DNA of 64,000 nt, from positions 3,162,001-3,226,000 of the forward strand of contig JACKLI010000001.1 of the NCBI GenBank assembly GCA_024235995.1, in the 5' to 3' direction. This document shows positions 30,333 through 40,466 of this stretch, piece by piece. The translations under genes were made by a program, and so were the position numbers. The notes beneath the pieces were generated by a model. That model searched no databases, had not been told where the DNA came from, and saw nothing but the letters and a program-made list of their open reading frames with translations. The DNA comes from Burkholderiaceae bacterium. GTDB taxonomy: Bacteria > Pseudomonadota > Gammaproteobacteria > Burkholderiales > Burkholderiaceae_C. The stretch's first letter is position 1. Each line of letters opens with the position of its first letter.

Positions 30333-31103
30333 ATGTCCGACTCCGTGCATGCCGCCGCGCGGCAGGGTTATGAAAAACAGGCCGCCGCCTACGCCCGCGG
30401 GCGGCCCGACTATCCGCCCGCGCTGCAAGCGTGGCTGCAAACGGCCCTGGGCCTGGGCCCCGGCCGGGTGGTGGCCGACGTGGGCGCGGGCACCGGCAAG
30501 TTCACGCCGCTGCTGGCGGCCACCGGCGCCGACGTGATCGCCATCGAGCCGGTGGACGCCATGCGCGCGCAGATCGTCGCGCGCCAACCAACGGTACGCG
30601 CCCTGCCCGGCACCGCGCAGGCGCTGGGCCTGCCGGGCGCATCGCTGGACGCCATCGTCTGCGCGCAGGCCTTCCACTGGTTTGCCGACCGCGCCGCGCT
30701 GGACGAATTTGCCCGCGTGCTCAAGCCCGGCGCCCGCCTGGGCCTGGTGTGGAACGTGCGCGACGAGTCAGTGGACTGGGTGGCCGCGCTCACCCGCATC
30801 ATGACCCCCTACGAGGGCGACGCGCCGCGCTTTTACAAGGGCAGCTGGCGCGAGGTTTTTCCGCACCCGGCCTTCGGGCCGCTACAGGAGAGCGTGTTCG
30901 AGCACGTGCACGAAGGCCCGCCCGAGCAGGTCATCGTGGACCGCGTCATGTCGGTCAGCTTCATCGCCGCGCTGCCGGCCAGCGAGCAGGCGCGGGTGCG
31001 CGCGCGGATCGAGGCGCTGATCGAAAGCCACCCGGCGCTGCGCGGGCAGGCCATGGTGCGCTTTCCGTATCACACGCGGGCGTTCGCCTGTATGCGGCGC
31101 TGA
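30333..31103 (+). CDS. Class I SAM-dependent methyltransferase
   Basis: A 256-residue protein. Motif I DVGAGTGKFT lies near residues 50-59, the acidic residue of motif II is in IAIEPVD, and CAQAFHWFA matches motif IV of the UbiE/TehB-like type 11 methyltransferases. Substrate unknown. The in-frame upstream sequence is open, but 30333 is the only ATG giving a normal start. Its last 34 bases overlap the 3' end of cobQ on the other strand. Confidence 0.85.
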   Translation: MSDSVHAAARQGYEKQAAAYARGRPDYPPALQAWLQTALGLGPGRVVADVGAGTGKFTPLLAATGADVIAIEPVDAMRAQIVARQPTVRALPGTAQALGLPGASLDAIVCAQAFHWFADRAALDEFARVLKPGARLGLVWNVRDESVDWVAALTRIMTPYEGDAPRFYKGSWREVFPHPAFGPLQESVFEHVHEGPPEQVIVDRVMSVSFIAALPASEQARVRARIEALIESHPALRGQAMVRFPYHTRAFACMRR

Positions 31104-32581
31104 ACGAGGGCATCCAGCACGCCGGGCGCGAAGGCGCGCTCGACCGCGTCGGCCAGGCCGTCGAACACCGCATCCAGCGCGGGGGCGTCGGCGCCGAACA
31201 GCGCGCGCAGCACGGCCGCGTCCTCGAACAGCCCGTGCAGGTAGACCCCCAGCACGTTGCCTGCCACGTTTTGCCAGGCCAGGCCTGCCATCACCTCGCG
31301 CGCGACGTCGCCCTTGGCCGCCATGGCCGGGTGCTGGACGGTGCGGCCGCTGTGGATCTCGTAGCCCGCCACCGGCACGTTCGACAGCGCCGACCACGCG
31401 CCGGTGAGCGCGCCAAAGCGCTGCGCGGCGTGGCGCACGGTCTTGCCGGGCTCGAAGCACGTCACCAGCGGCAGCAGGCCCAGGCCGGGTGCGTTGCCCT
31501 CGCTTTCCACCCCGTGCACATCGATCAAGGCCTCGCCCAGCATCTGCAAGCCGCCGCAGATGCCCAGCACGCGCCCGCCGCGCGCCGCGTGCGCCGCGAC
31601 GGCCGTGTCCAGCCGCTGCGCGCGCAGCCAGGCCAGGTCGGCCGCCGTAGCCTTGCTGCCGGGCAGGACGACCCAATCGACGTCCGCCAGCGTGGCCGGG
31701 CTGCGTGCCCAGGCGAGCGACACGCCGGGCACGTTCTTGAGCGGCTGGAATTCATCCAGGTTGCTGATGCGCGGGTACGCGACGATGGCGATGCGGGTCG
31801 AACGCCCTCCGCTGGTGGAGCCCTGGGGCGACGGCACGGCGCGATCGTCGAACACCCCGTCTTCCTCCGGTAGCCCATGGCCGAAGCGCATCGGCACCAC
31901 CGCCACCGTGGGCACGCCGGTCAACGCCTGCAGCTGCTCGGGCGCCGGCGCCAGCAGGCTGGCGTCGCCGCGAAACCTGTTGAGCACGAAGCCATGGATG
32001 CGCGCCCGGTCGGCCTCGGGCAGCAGCGCCCAAGTGCCGTACAGGTGGGCGAAGGCACCGCCGCGGTCGATGTCGGCCGCCAGCAGGCAGGCGGCGTCGG
32101 CATGGCGCGCCACGCGCAGGTTGACCACGTCGCTGGCCATCAGGTTGATCTCGGCCGGCGAGCCCGCGCCCTCGATCACCACCACGTCGTTCTCGGCGCG
32201 CAGGGCGTCCAGCGCGGCGGCAATCCGCAGCCACACGCGCTCGCTGCGCCCGCGCCAGGGCAGCGCGGTCAGTTCGCGATCCACCTGCCCCAGCAGCACC
32301 ACCTGGCTGTGCGTGTCGGCCTCGGGCTTGAGCAGCAGCGGGTTCATGCGCACGTCGGGCACGGCGCGCGCGGCCAGCGCCTGGAAGTACTGGGCCGAGC
32401 CGATCTCGCCCGCCACGCCATCGGCGCCCGCCACAACGCGTGCGTTGTTGCTCATGTTCTGCGCCTTGAACGGCGCGACCTTCAGGCCCTGGTTGGCGTA
32501 GTGGCGGCACAGCGCGGTGGCCAGCCAGCTCTTGCCGGCGCCGCTGCTGGTGCCCAGCACCATCACGCAGCGCGCCGTCAC
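31070..32581 (-). CDS. cobQ: Cobyric acid synthase
   Basis: A 503-residue glutamine-dependent amidase that amidates adenosyl-cobyrinic acid a,c-diamide at four positions. The N-terminal dethiobiotin-synthetase-like ATP domain shows GTSSGAGKSWL at residues 10-20 and FKAQNMSNNA; the C-terminal glutaminase domain has the cysteine in LGICGGLQMLG near residue 340 and the histidine in GVYLHGLF near 455. The start is a GTG at 32581. It is the only intact cobalamin gene in the window; its product would feed the mutase at 6.5-8.6 kb. Confidence 0.94.
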   Translation of the reverse strand: MTARCVMVLGTSSGAGKSWLATALCRHYANQGLKVAPFKAQNMSNNARVVAGADGVAGEIGSAQYFQALAARAVPDVRMNPLLLKPEADTHSQVVLLGQVDRELTALPWRGRSERVWLRIAAALDALRAENDVVVIEGAGSPAEINLMASDVVNLRVARHADAACLLAADIDRGGAFAHLYGTWALLPEADRARIHGFVLNRFRGDASLLAPAPEQLQALTGVPTVAVVPMRFGHGLPEEDGVFDDRAVPSPQGSTSGGRSTRIAIVAYPRISNLDEFQPLKNVPGVSLAWARSPATLADVDWVVLPGSKATAADLAWLRAQRLDTAVAAHAARGGRVLGICGGLQMLGEALIDVHGVESEGNAPGLGLLPLVTCFEPGKTVRHAAQRFGALTGAWSALSNVPVAGYEIHSGRTVQHPAMAAKGDVAREVMAGLAWQNVAGNVLGVYLHGLFEDAAVLRALFGADAPALDAVFDGLADAVERAFAPGVLDALVQRRIQANARV

Positions 32582-32631
32582 GCGGCGGCTCCTGGCGCCA
32601 GTCGGGCATGCCGGAGAATCATCAAGTCATA

Positions 32632-32697
32632 ACTCCTGAAATCGTAGCTGACGGCGCTTGTTCCGTGCGCGCCAACGGCTTATTTTGCACCAAAGTC
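32632..32697 (+). repeat. Dispersed repeat, family 1, copy E
   Basis: AATCGTAGCTGACGGCGCTTG, split here as AATCGTAGCTG and ACGGCGCTTG, followed by GCGCGCCAACGGC and TTATTTTGCACC. It lies in the 208-base gap between nsrR and cobQ. The rest of that gap (32698-32789) contains no gene I can support. Confidence 0.6.
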
Positions 32698-32789
32698 TCA
32701 AGCGGACCGCGTCAGCAGCAGCGCCATACAGACCTCGGGTTCGTCGCCGGTCCAGCTCGGCATGGCCGCACCGGGCGGGCGCGGTGAAT

Positions 32790-33230
32790 TCAGGAGGGCG
32801 CCGCCAGCAATTCGCTCAGCGCCGCCGGCTCCTGCACCAGGTCGGCCAGCGTGTGCTTGTCCAGCTCGGCGTAGAACACCTTGAAGGCGCCGCTCAGGAT
32901 GCTCGACAGCTTGCACGCGGGCGCGATGCGGCAGTGGTGGCTGAGCTCGGCCACCATGCATTCGACGTAGGCGGCGTTGCCCTCGCACAGACGCACCACC
33001 TCGCCCAGGCGGATCGACTCGGCCGGCTGGCCCAGGCGCAGGCCGCCGCCCTTGCCGCGCACCGTCTGCACCCAGCCGGCGCGCCCCAGCAGGTGCACCA
33101 CCTTGGTCAGGTGGTTGGACGAAATGCCGTAGGCGGCCGCGATTTCGTCCACCGTCGCGCGGCGATCCTCCTGCACCGCCAGGTACATCAGCACGCGCAA
33201 GGCGAAGTCGGAGAACGTGGTCACGCGCAT
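32790..33230 (-). CDS. nsrR: NO-sensing Rrf2-family repressor NsrR
   Basis: A 146-residue Rrf2 regulator: a winged helix N-terminus (TVDEIAAAYGISSNHLTKVVHLL at about 26-48, in part) and cysteines C91, C100 and C106 in the spacing C-x8-C-x5-C followed by KL, which fits NsrR better than IscR. D8, the fourth cluster ligand known from Streptomyces NsrR, is also present. The [4Fe-4S] cluster reacts with nitric oxide and releases DNA. The ATG at 33230 gives the usual MRVTTFSDFALR start. It is divergent from fdxA, with an NsrR-type operator between. Confidence 0.9.
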   Translation of the reverse strand: MRVTTFSDFALRVLMYLAVQEDRRATVDEIAAAYGISSNHLTKVVHLLGRAGWVQTVRGKGGGLRLGQPAESIRLGEVVRLCEGNAAYVECMVAELSHHCRIAPACKLSSILSGAFKVFYAELDKHTLADLVQEPAALSELLAAPS

Positions 33231-33277
33231 GGCGGAAAATACGGGTCCGGCCGCCATGACGGCAACGCGGCTTTGCA

Positions 33278-33306
33278 TTGCACCGCGTGGCTCCATGGCG
33301 TACATT
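33278..33306 (+). promoter_or_regulatory. Predicted sigma-70 promoter of fdxA
   Basis: TTGCAC at 33278-33283 and TACATT at 33301-33306 are separated by 17 bases, the ideal distance. Transcription would begin near 33312, inside the NsrR operator and about 50 bases before the fdxA ATG. Confidence 0.55.
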
Positions 33307-33308
33307 AA

Positions 33309-33331
33309 AAGATGTATTCATTATGCATTTT
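33309..33331 (+). promoter_or_regulatory. Predicted NsrR operator
   Basis: Two 11-base half sites, AAGATGTATTC and TTATGCATTTT, are separated by one base. The first is nearly the NsrR consensus half site, and the second matches its complement at 8 of 11 positions. It starts three bases after the fdxA -10 box, so bound repressor should block initiation. It lies 79 bases before the nsrR start, allowing autoregulation. Confidence 0.7.
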
Positions 33332-33360
33332 TAGGATCACCTCGCAAGGCCCCATCCATC

Positions 33361-33684
33361 ATGACCTTTGTCGTCACCGAAGCCTGCATCCGCTGCAAAT
33401 ACACCGACTGTGTGGACGTCTGTCCCACCGACGCCTTCCGTGAAGGCCCCAACTTCCTGGTCATCGAGCCGGACGACTGCATCGACTGCGCCGTCTGCGT
33501 GCCCGAATGCCCCGTCAACGCCATCTACGCCGACGAGGACGTGCCCAAGGACCAGCTCGACTTCATCCCGCTGAACGAAGAGCTGGCCAAGGGCTGGAAG
33601 ACCATCTCGCGCAAGATCGACGCCCTGCCCGACGCCGACGAATGGGCCAAGGTCGAGCAAAAGCGCGACCAGCTGCAGCGCTGA
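33361..33684 (+). CDS. fdxA: Seven-iron ferredoxin FdxA
   Basis: A 107-residue [3Fe-4S][4Fe-4S] ferredoxin of the Azotobacter FdI type. The cysteines fall at 9, 17, 21, 40, 43, 46 and 50 in the spacing C-x7-C-x3-CP and C-x2-C-x2-C-x3-CP, with one extra cysteine at 12. Such proteins carry electrons at low potential and are often linked to oxidative or nitrosative stress. It is divergent from nsrR and has an NsrR-like operator at its transcription start, so induction by nitric oxide is expected. A longer upstream frame is ignored because the N-terminus MTFVVTEACIRC is standard. Confidence 0.95.
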   Translation: MTFVVTEACIRCKYTDCVDVCPTDAFREGPNFLVIEPDDCIDCAVCVPECPVNAIYADEDVPKDQLDFIPLNEELAKGWKTISRKIDALPDADEWAKVEQKRDQLQR

Positions 33685-33740
33685 CCGCGGCCCCTCCCTT
33701 TTGCAACCACCGCGCCTGCCCGCAGGCGCACCCCCAAGCC

Positions 33741-34004
33741 ATGTCAAACCCACCCGGACACGACCACACCACCCCCGAGGCCATCTACGGCTTCGATGCC
33801 CGCGGCATCGCGCGGCGCTTTCGCCACTCGGCCATCTTCGGCGCGCTCGACGCGCTGAACCCCGGCGAGACCATGCGCTTCGTCAACGACCACGACCCGA
33901 TCCCGCTGCTGGGCCAGCTGCAGGCGCGCTACGGCGAGGCCGTGCACATCGAATACCGCCAGCGCTCGCACGAGGGCGTGGTGATCGACTTCATGCGCCA
34001 GTGA
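33741..34004 (+). CDS. DUF2249 protein, probable NO-response partner
   Basis: An 87-residue DUF2249-type domain. FDARGIARRFRHSAIFGALDAL contains the family pattern D-x-R-x-hydrophobic followed by the helix that ends in LNPGETMRFVNDHDPIPL, and the C-terminal IEYRQ strand follows. The fold resembles small TusA-like domains. DUF2249 genes are often found next to NO reductase, hemerythrin and NsrR genes. It lies 56 bases after fdxA on the same strand and ahead of a strong terminator, so fdxA and this gene probably form one NsrR-controlled transcript. The biochemical role is unknown. Confidence 0.8.
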   Translation: MSNPPGHDHTTPEAIYGFDARGIARRFRHSAIFGALDALNPGETMRFVNDHDPIPLLGQLQARYGEAVHIEYRQRSHEGVVIDFMRQ

Positions 34005-34037
34005 GCGCGCCGCCGCGAGGCGCGCACATCGAGCGAT

Positions 34038-34074
34038 AAAAAAACCGCGCTACGTTTTGCGTAGCGCGGTTTTC
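34038..34074. terminator. Strong bidirectional rho-independent terminator
   Basis: CCGCGCTACG and CGTAGCGCGG pair over 10 bases around a TTTTG loop. On the plus strand TTTTC follows; on the minus strand seven T follow. It ends the fdxA-DUF2249 transcript from the left and the tRNA-Ser transcript from the right. Confidence 0.9.
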
Positions 34075-34081
34075 TTTGGCC

Positions 34082-34172
<91 letters not shown>

Positions 34173-34205
34173 GAGTATTCGTGTCGAACGGGTGATTCTA
34201 GCAGG

Positions 34206-35348
34206 TCAGCAAGTGCCCAAGTCCGGACCTTCATCCGGCCCGAAGTCGCGCCCTTCGCTCAGCGGCGCATGGCGGTAGGTGGCGGGCGTGCGGCTGAGCT
34301 TGACCGGCGCGCCCAGGCCGGTGTAGCCGCCCATCCTGACCACCATCTGGCGATGCAGCGTGTGCGGGTGCGTCAGCGCCTGCTCCACGTTCAGCACGGC
34401 GGCGGCGGGCACGCCGATGGCCATCAGCTCGTCGGCCAGGCGGGTGCCATCGGCCTGGGCCAGTGCGGCTTCGAGCAGGTCCTTCAGCTCGACGCGGTTG
34501 ACGGAGCGCTGGCCGGCACTGGCGAAGCGCGCGTCCTGCGCCAGCTCGGGCCGGCCGATGTGCCGGCACAGCAGCGTGAACTGGCGGTCGTTGCCCACCG
34601 CCAGGAACACCGGGGCGCCGCCCGTGCGGACGACGTCGTAGGGATAGATGTTGGGGTGCGCGTTGCCGGTGCGCTGCGGCAGCTTGCCGCTCATGAACCA
34701 GTTGGCCGCGTGCGGGTGCAGCAGCGACAGGCCCGAGTCGTACAGCGCCGCGTCCACCAGCTGGCCCTGGCCGCTGGCGGCGCGCTCGTGCAGCGCCAGC
34801 AGCACGCCGATGACCGCGTTCAGCCCCGTCACCATGTCGACCACCGGCAGGCCCACGCGCAGCGGGTCGCCGCCGGCCTCGCCGTTGATGCTCATCAGGC
34901 CCGCCGTGGCCTGGATGGCGGCGTCGTAACCCGGCAACGCGCCCAGCGGGCCGTCGGCGCCGAAGCCGGTCACGCGGCACCAGACCAGGTGCGGCCATTG
35001 CCCGCGCATCTGCTCGCAGCCGATGCCCCACTTCTCCATGGTGCCCACCTTGAAGTTCTCCAGCACCACGTCGGCCTGGGCCATCAGCTCGCGCACGCGC
35101 TGCTGCCCCTCGGGGGCCGACAGGTCGAGGAACTGGATGCGCTTGTTGCGGTTCAGGCCGAAGTAGTACGAGGCCACGCCGTCCTTGAACGGCGGGCCCC
35201 AGGCGCGCGTGTCGTCGCCCTGCGGCGGCTCGACCTTGAGCACGTCGGCGCCGTGGTCGCCCAGGATCTGGCCGCACAGCGGCCCGCCGAGGATGCGCGA
35301 GAGGTCGAGCACCTTGATGCCCGCCAGCGCGCCCACCTTGCCCTGCAT
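34206..35348 (-). CDS. Family III CoA-transferase (CaiB/BaiF)
   Basis: A 380-residue CoA-transferase that moves CoA between carboxylic acids through an aspartyl intermediate. LDLSRILGGPLCGQILGDHGADV (in part) is the N-terminal signature, and the catalytic aspartate is in LPGYDAAIQATAG near residue 150. Near-full family length. ATG at 35348 was chosen; a TTG at 35357 overlapping the receptor stop codon is an alternative. It is the last gene of the minus-strand operon with the acyl-CoA dehydrogenase and Bug receptor, so it probably activates an imported carboxylic acid. Confidence 0.9.
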   Translation of the reverse strand: MQGKVGALAGIKVLDLSRILGGPLCGQILGDHGADVLKVEPPQGDDTRAWGPPFKDGVASYYFGLNRNKRIQFLDLSAPEGQQRVRELMAQADVVLENFKVGTMEKWGIGCEQMRGQWPHLVWCRVTGFGADGPLGALPGYDAAIQATAGLMSINGEAGGDPLRVGLPVVDMVTGLNAVIGVLLALHERAASGQGQLVDAALYDSGLSLLHPHAANWFMSGKLPQRTGNAHPNIYPYDVVRTGGAPVFLAVGNDRQFTLLCRHIGRPELAQDARFASAGQRSVNRVELKDLLEAALAQADGTRLADELMAIGVPAAAVLNVEQALTHPHTLHRQMVVRMGGYTGLGAPVKLSRTPATYRHAPLSEGRDFGPDEGPDLGTC

Positions 35349-35353
35349 GGTGT

Positions 35354-36346
35354 TCAATCCAGCCGCACGCCCGAGGCCTGGACCACCTTGGCCCAGGCTG
35401 CGGTTTCCTTGTTGATGAACTGGCCGAGGTAGGCGGGCGAATGGTCGGGCGCCGACTCCAGCCCCTGCGAGGCAAAGGTTTCCTTGACCTTGGGCGCGGC
35501 CAGCGCGCGCACGAAGGCCTCGTTCAGCACCTTGATGCGCTCGGGCGGCGTGCCCTTGGGGGCGACCACGCCGAAGAACACGCTGACGTCGAAGCCTTTG
35601 AGGCCCTGCTCGGCCACGGTGGGAATGTCGGGCATGGCCTTGGAGCGCTGCGCGGTGGTCATGCCCAGGGCCTTGAACTTGCCCGATTTGATGTAGGGCA
35701 TGGCCGTGAGGATGTCGGTGAAGGTCATGTCCACCTGCCCGGCCAGCAGGGCGTTGAGCGCCGGCCCCGTGCCCTTGAAGGGAACGTGGACCAGCTTGGT
35801 GCCCGCCATGTCGTTGAACAGCACGCCAGCCAGGTGCGATGAGGCGCCGTTGCCCGACGAGGCGTAGTTGAGCTTGCCCGGATCAGCCTTTTCCTTGGCG
35901 ATCAGCTGCTGCACGGTGCCAACGCCCAGGTCGGGGCGCACCACCAGCACGTTGGGCAGGTAGCCCACGTAGATGACCGGCTCGAAGCTGGTGCGCGGGT
36001 CGTAGCGGATTTCCTTGTACAGGCTGTGGTTGATGGCCAGCGGCCCCGAGGTGCCGAACAGGATGTTGTAGCCGTCGGGCTTGGCGCGCGCCACGGCTTC
36101 GGCGCCGATGTTGCCGCCCGCGCCGGCGCGGTTGTCGACCACCACGCTCTGGCCCAGTTCCTTGGTCAGCTCGGCGGCCAGCAGGCGGGCCATGGCGTCG
36201 GTGGGGCCACCGGGCGAGAACGGCACCACGAAGTTGATGATGCGGTCCGGAAATTTCTCCTGCGCGGCGGCCGGCAGCACCGGCAGCGCCGTCACGGCGG
36301 CGGCACTCAGGGCCAGGGTGAGCAGTTGGCGCTTGTGGATGGGCAT
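35354..36346 (-). CDS. Bug-family (TctC) periplasmic solute receptor
   Basis: A 330-residue receptor of the tripartite tricarboxylate transporter type. The signal peptide covers about residues 1-29, ending LPAAAQ. FVVPFSPGGPTDAMARLLA and VVVDNRAGAGGNIGAE are hallmarks of Bug proteins and form part of the carboxylate pocket. AGGAGA precedes the ATG at 36346. No TctA/TctB membrane genes are nearby, which is common since Bug receptors greatly outnumber transporters in Burkholderiales. The ligand is probably a carboxylic acid, by context with the CoA-transferase. Confidence 0.92.
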   Translation of the reverse strand: MPIHKRQLLTLALSAAAVTALPVLPAAAQEKFPDRIINFVVPFSPGGPTDAMARLLAAELTKELGQSVVVDNRAGAGGNIGAEAVARAKPDGYNILFGTSGPLAINHSLYKEIRYDPRTSFEPVIYVGYLPNVLVVRPDLGVGTVQQLIAKEKADPGKLNYASSGNGASSHLAGVLFNDMAGTKLVHVPFKGTGPALNALLAGQVDMTFTDILTAMPYIKSGKFKALGMTTAQRSKAMPDIPTVAEQGLKGFDVSVFFGVVAPKGTPPERIKVLNEAFVRALAAPKVKETFASQGLESAPDHSPAYLGQFINKETAAWAKVVQASGVRLD

Positions 36347-36360
36347 GTCTTGTCTCCTAT

Positions 36361-36418
36361 GAAGTTGATAGCTGGTTGCGCTTGTTGGACAAGCGCTTCG
36401 GTTGTATTGGGTCAAGGA
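36361..36418 (+). repeat. Dispersed repeat, family 1, copy F
   Basis: GTTGATAGCTGGTTGCGCTTG, given as GTTGATAGCTG and GTTGCGCTTG, followed by TTGGACAAGCGC and TTGTATTGGGTCAAG. It fills the gap between the acyl-CoA dehydrogenase and the Bug receptor gene, and its right end covers the dehydrogenase stop codon (36412-36414). Confidence 0.65.
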
Positions 36419-38124
36419 ACGGAAAGCCAGTCGGCGGGCACCTCCACGGCCTGAAGCGGGTCGCGCGGCAGCACGCGGTGCGCCAGCACCAGCTGCGACA
36501 GGCGCAGGCGCTCAAAGGAGCCGGTCTTGCGCGCCTCCCAGGCCATCGCGATGGCCGTGGTGCAGTGGTACAGAGCCGTGGCGGCCTGGCGCACCAGCCT
36601 TTCGCCGTCCTCGGCAACGGCGCGCTCGGCCAGCGCCACGGCGCGCGCCAGTGCGTCCGTCAGCGCCTGGCGATAGGCGGCGGTGATGCCCTGGGTGTCG
36701 GCCAGCAGGCCGTGCAGGTAGTCCTGCAGCACCGGCAGCGAACCCTCGCGCTGGATGGCACGCTTCACGTCCAGCGCCACGATGTTGCTCGTGCCTTCCC
36801 AGATCGAGCCCAGGTGGGCGTCGCGCACCAGGCGCGGGTCAGCCCACTCCTCGATGTAGCCGCAGCCGCCGCGCACCTCCATGGCGTCGCCCGTGACCTT
36901 GCGCGCGTCGCGGCAGGCGCGGAACTTGATCAGCGGCGTGAGGATGCGCAGCAGCGCATAGGCCGCCTTGTCGCCGGCGTCCGAGCGCGTCAGCGTCTGC
37001 GCGGTCTGAAGCACCATGGTGCGCGCCTGCTCGGCGGGCACGCGCAGCTTGTCCAGCTGCACCTGCATCAGCGGCAGGTCCTGCAGACGGTGGCCGAAGG
37101 CCCAGCGCTCGCGGGCGATGAACTCGGCCTCGACCACGGCGCGGCGCATCATGCCGGCCGAGCGCATGCCGTTGGACAGGCGCGAGTTGTTCACCATGTC
37201 GGCGATCTGCACGAAGCCCCGGCCCTGCTCGCCCACCAGCCAGGCCACGGCGCCCTCCATGCGGATCTCGCCGCTGGCCATGGAGCGCGTGCCCATCTTG
37301 TCCTTCAGGCGCACGATGTGGTAGTGGTTGGTGCCGCCGTCGTCGAGCTGGCGCGGCAGCAGGAACAGGGATATGCCCTTCATGCCGGGCGGGCCGCCAT
37401 CGACGCGCGCCAGCACCATGGAAAAGCCCGCGTCCGGGTTCGAGCAGAACCACTTCTCGCCATACAGGCGCCAGCTGCCGTCCGGCTGCGGGTAGGCCAT
37501 GGTCAGGGTGTTGGAGATGTCCGAGCCCGCCGCCTGCTCGGTCATGAACATCGAGCCCTGCACGGCGGCATCGAAGTCCATGGCCAGCAGCCTGGGCAGG
37601 TACTTGTCGACCAGCTTGGGCGCGCCGTACTTGCGCAGCGTGCGCGTCAGCGAATCGGTCATGGACAGCGGGCAGCACAGGCCGAACTCGGACTGCACGA
37701 ACAGGTACGTCAGCGCGTACTTGACGATGGCCGGCATCTTGCCCTTCCAGCCCAGCATGTCCTCGCGGTGCGAGATCGCGGCCAGGCCGAACTGCTGGAA
37801 GGCGACCTTTTCCATCTCGACGTAGGCCGGGTGCTTGACGATGCGCTGCTGCTCCTGGCCTGAGCGGCTGCGCATCTCCAGCGTCGGCGGGTTGCGGTCG
37901 GCCTCCAGCGCCCAGTCGTCCACGGCGCCGCCGGCCAGCTCGCCCATGCGCTCGAAGTAGGGCTGCAGGTGCGCGAACAGGTCCGCCGGCAGGTACAGGG
38001 CCAGCAGCTGCTGCAGCTCCTTGTCCTCCAGGTAGTTGTTGACATGGCCGCGGTCGGGCACCGGGTGGGCGGCGGCGCTGGCCTGGGCCAGGGCGGTCAT
38101 CTGGGTGAGGTCGTTGGCGGACAT
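36412..38124 (-). CDS. Acyl-CoA dehydrogenase, AidB-like subgroup
   Basis: A 570-residue FAD enzyme, longer than the usual 380-residue acyl-CoA dehydrogenases and closer to the AidB/large ACAD group. MTEQAAGSDISNT and LYGEKWFCSNPDAG form the flavin and substrate region, and VRGGCGYIEEWADPRLVRD then GSIWEGTSNIVALD the C-terminal helical domain. AGGAGA precedes the ATG at 38124. It heads the operon with the Bug receptor and CoA-transferase and is divergent from a LysR regulator, so I infer oxidation of the acyl-CoA made by the transferase. The true substrate is unknown. Confidence 0.9.
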   Translation of the reverse strand: MSANDLTQMTALAQASAAAHPVPDRGHVNNYLEDKELQQLLALYLPADLFAHLQPYFERMGELAGGAVDDWALEADRNPPTLEMRSRSGQEQQRIVKHPAYVEMEKVAFQQFGLAAISHREDMLGWKGKMPAIVKYALTYLFVQSEFGLCCPLSMTDSLTRTLRKYGAPKLVDKYLPRLLAMDFDAAVQGSMFMTEQAAGSDISNTLTMAYPQPDGSWRLYGEKWFCSNPDAGFSMVLARVDGGPPGMKGISLFLLPRQLDDGGTNHYHIVRLKDKMGTRSMASGEIRMEGAVAWLVGEQGRGFVQIADMVNNSRLSNGMRSAGMMRRAVVEAEFIARERWAFGHRLQDLPLMQVQLDKLRVPAEQARTMVLQTAQTLTRSDAGDKAAYALLRILTPLIKFRACRDARKVTGDAMEVRGGCGYIEEWADPRLVRDAHLGSIWEGTSNIVALDVKRAIQREGSLPVLQDYLHGLLADTQGITAAYRQALTDALARAVALAERAVAEDGERLVRQAATALYHCTTAIAMAWEARKTGSFERLRLSQLVLAHRVLPRDPLQAVEVPADWLSVP

Positions 38125-38173
38125 GCGGGTCTCCTGGTCGCTCGTGCTGGCCGCCATTGGAATCCGCTCGATC

Positions 38174-38219
38174 ATTCGTGTCCAATATCAATAAAATGTT
38201 CGTCCATAGGATTTGCGAA
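38174..38219. promoter_or_regulatory. Possible LysR binding region between divergent genes
   Basis: An AT-rich 100-base gap. ATTCGTGTCC and GTTCGTCC repeat the TTCG core, and TTCG (38199-38202) pairs with CGAA (38216-38219) at a spacing suited to a LysR site. It would overlap the start of the regulator gene's transcript. Confidence 0.3.
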
Positions 38220-39108
38220 TCGTCATCATGGAACTGCGCCTGCTGCACTACTTCGTCACCCTGGCCGAGGAACTGCATTTCGGCCGCGCGGCGCAGCGCC
38301 TGTTCATCTCGCAGCCGCCGCTGTCGGTGGCCATCCGGCAGCTCGAGGACGAACTGCGGGCGCAGCTGTTCGAGCGCAGCAGCAAGGGCGTGCGCCTGAC
38401 GGCCGCCGGCGAGCACCTGCTGGAGCGCGCGCGCCAACTGCTGGCGCTCAGCCGCCAGACCGCGCAGGAGACGCAGGACGTGGCCCAGGGCACGCGCGGC
38501 CACCTGCGCCTGGGTTTTGTCGGCTCCAGCCTGTACCGCGGCCTGCCCCAGGCGCTGGAGCGCCTGCAGCAAAGCCACCCGCAGGTGCGCGTGGACCTGC
38601 TGGAGGCCAACAGCGCCGAGCAGGTGCTGGGCCTGCAGCAGCTGCGGCTGGACGTGGCGCTGGTGCACTCCACCCTGCCGCCCGAGGGCATCGCCAGCGA
38701 GCTGATCGTGGAAGAGCCCTTCGTCGCCTGCCTGCCCCCGCGCCACCGGCTGCGCCGTGCCGCCGACGTGGACCTGGCGGAGTTGAAGAACGACCGGCTG
38801 ATCCTGTTCTCCAGCCTGGTGTCACCCACCTACCACCAGCGCATCTACGAGATGTGCCTGGCGCACGGCTTTGCACCCGAGGTGCGCCACGAGGTGCGCC
38901 ACTGGCTGTCGGTGCTGTCGATGGTGTCGCTGGAGCTGGGCGTGGCGCTGGTGCCTGCGTCGCTGCAGCGCGTGGGCTTTCCGCGCCTGGCTTTCAAGCC
39001 GCTGCGCGGCGAGCATCCCTCATCCGAGATGTGGGCCATGTGGCGCCGCGCGCCCGACAACCCCCTGGTGCGGGCGCTGCTGCAACACCTGCAGCAGGCG
39101 CAACCGGA

Positions 39109-40419
<1,311 letters not shown>

Positions 40420-40466
40420 GGGGCGATTGTAGGGGTGGCGGCTGCGGGCGGGTTGCGGCCAGATTT

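Noticed and set aside
32698..32763. 21-codon frame after nsrR (MPSWTGDEPEVCMALLLTRSA would be its product, in part)
   Set aside because: Too short, with no clear ribosome binding site and no known relative. It could be a gene-end remnant, but I cannot support it.
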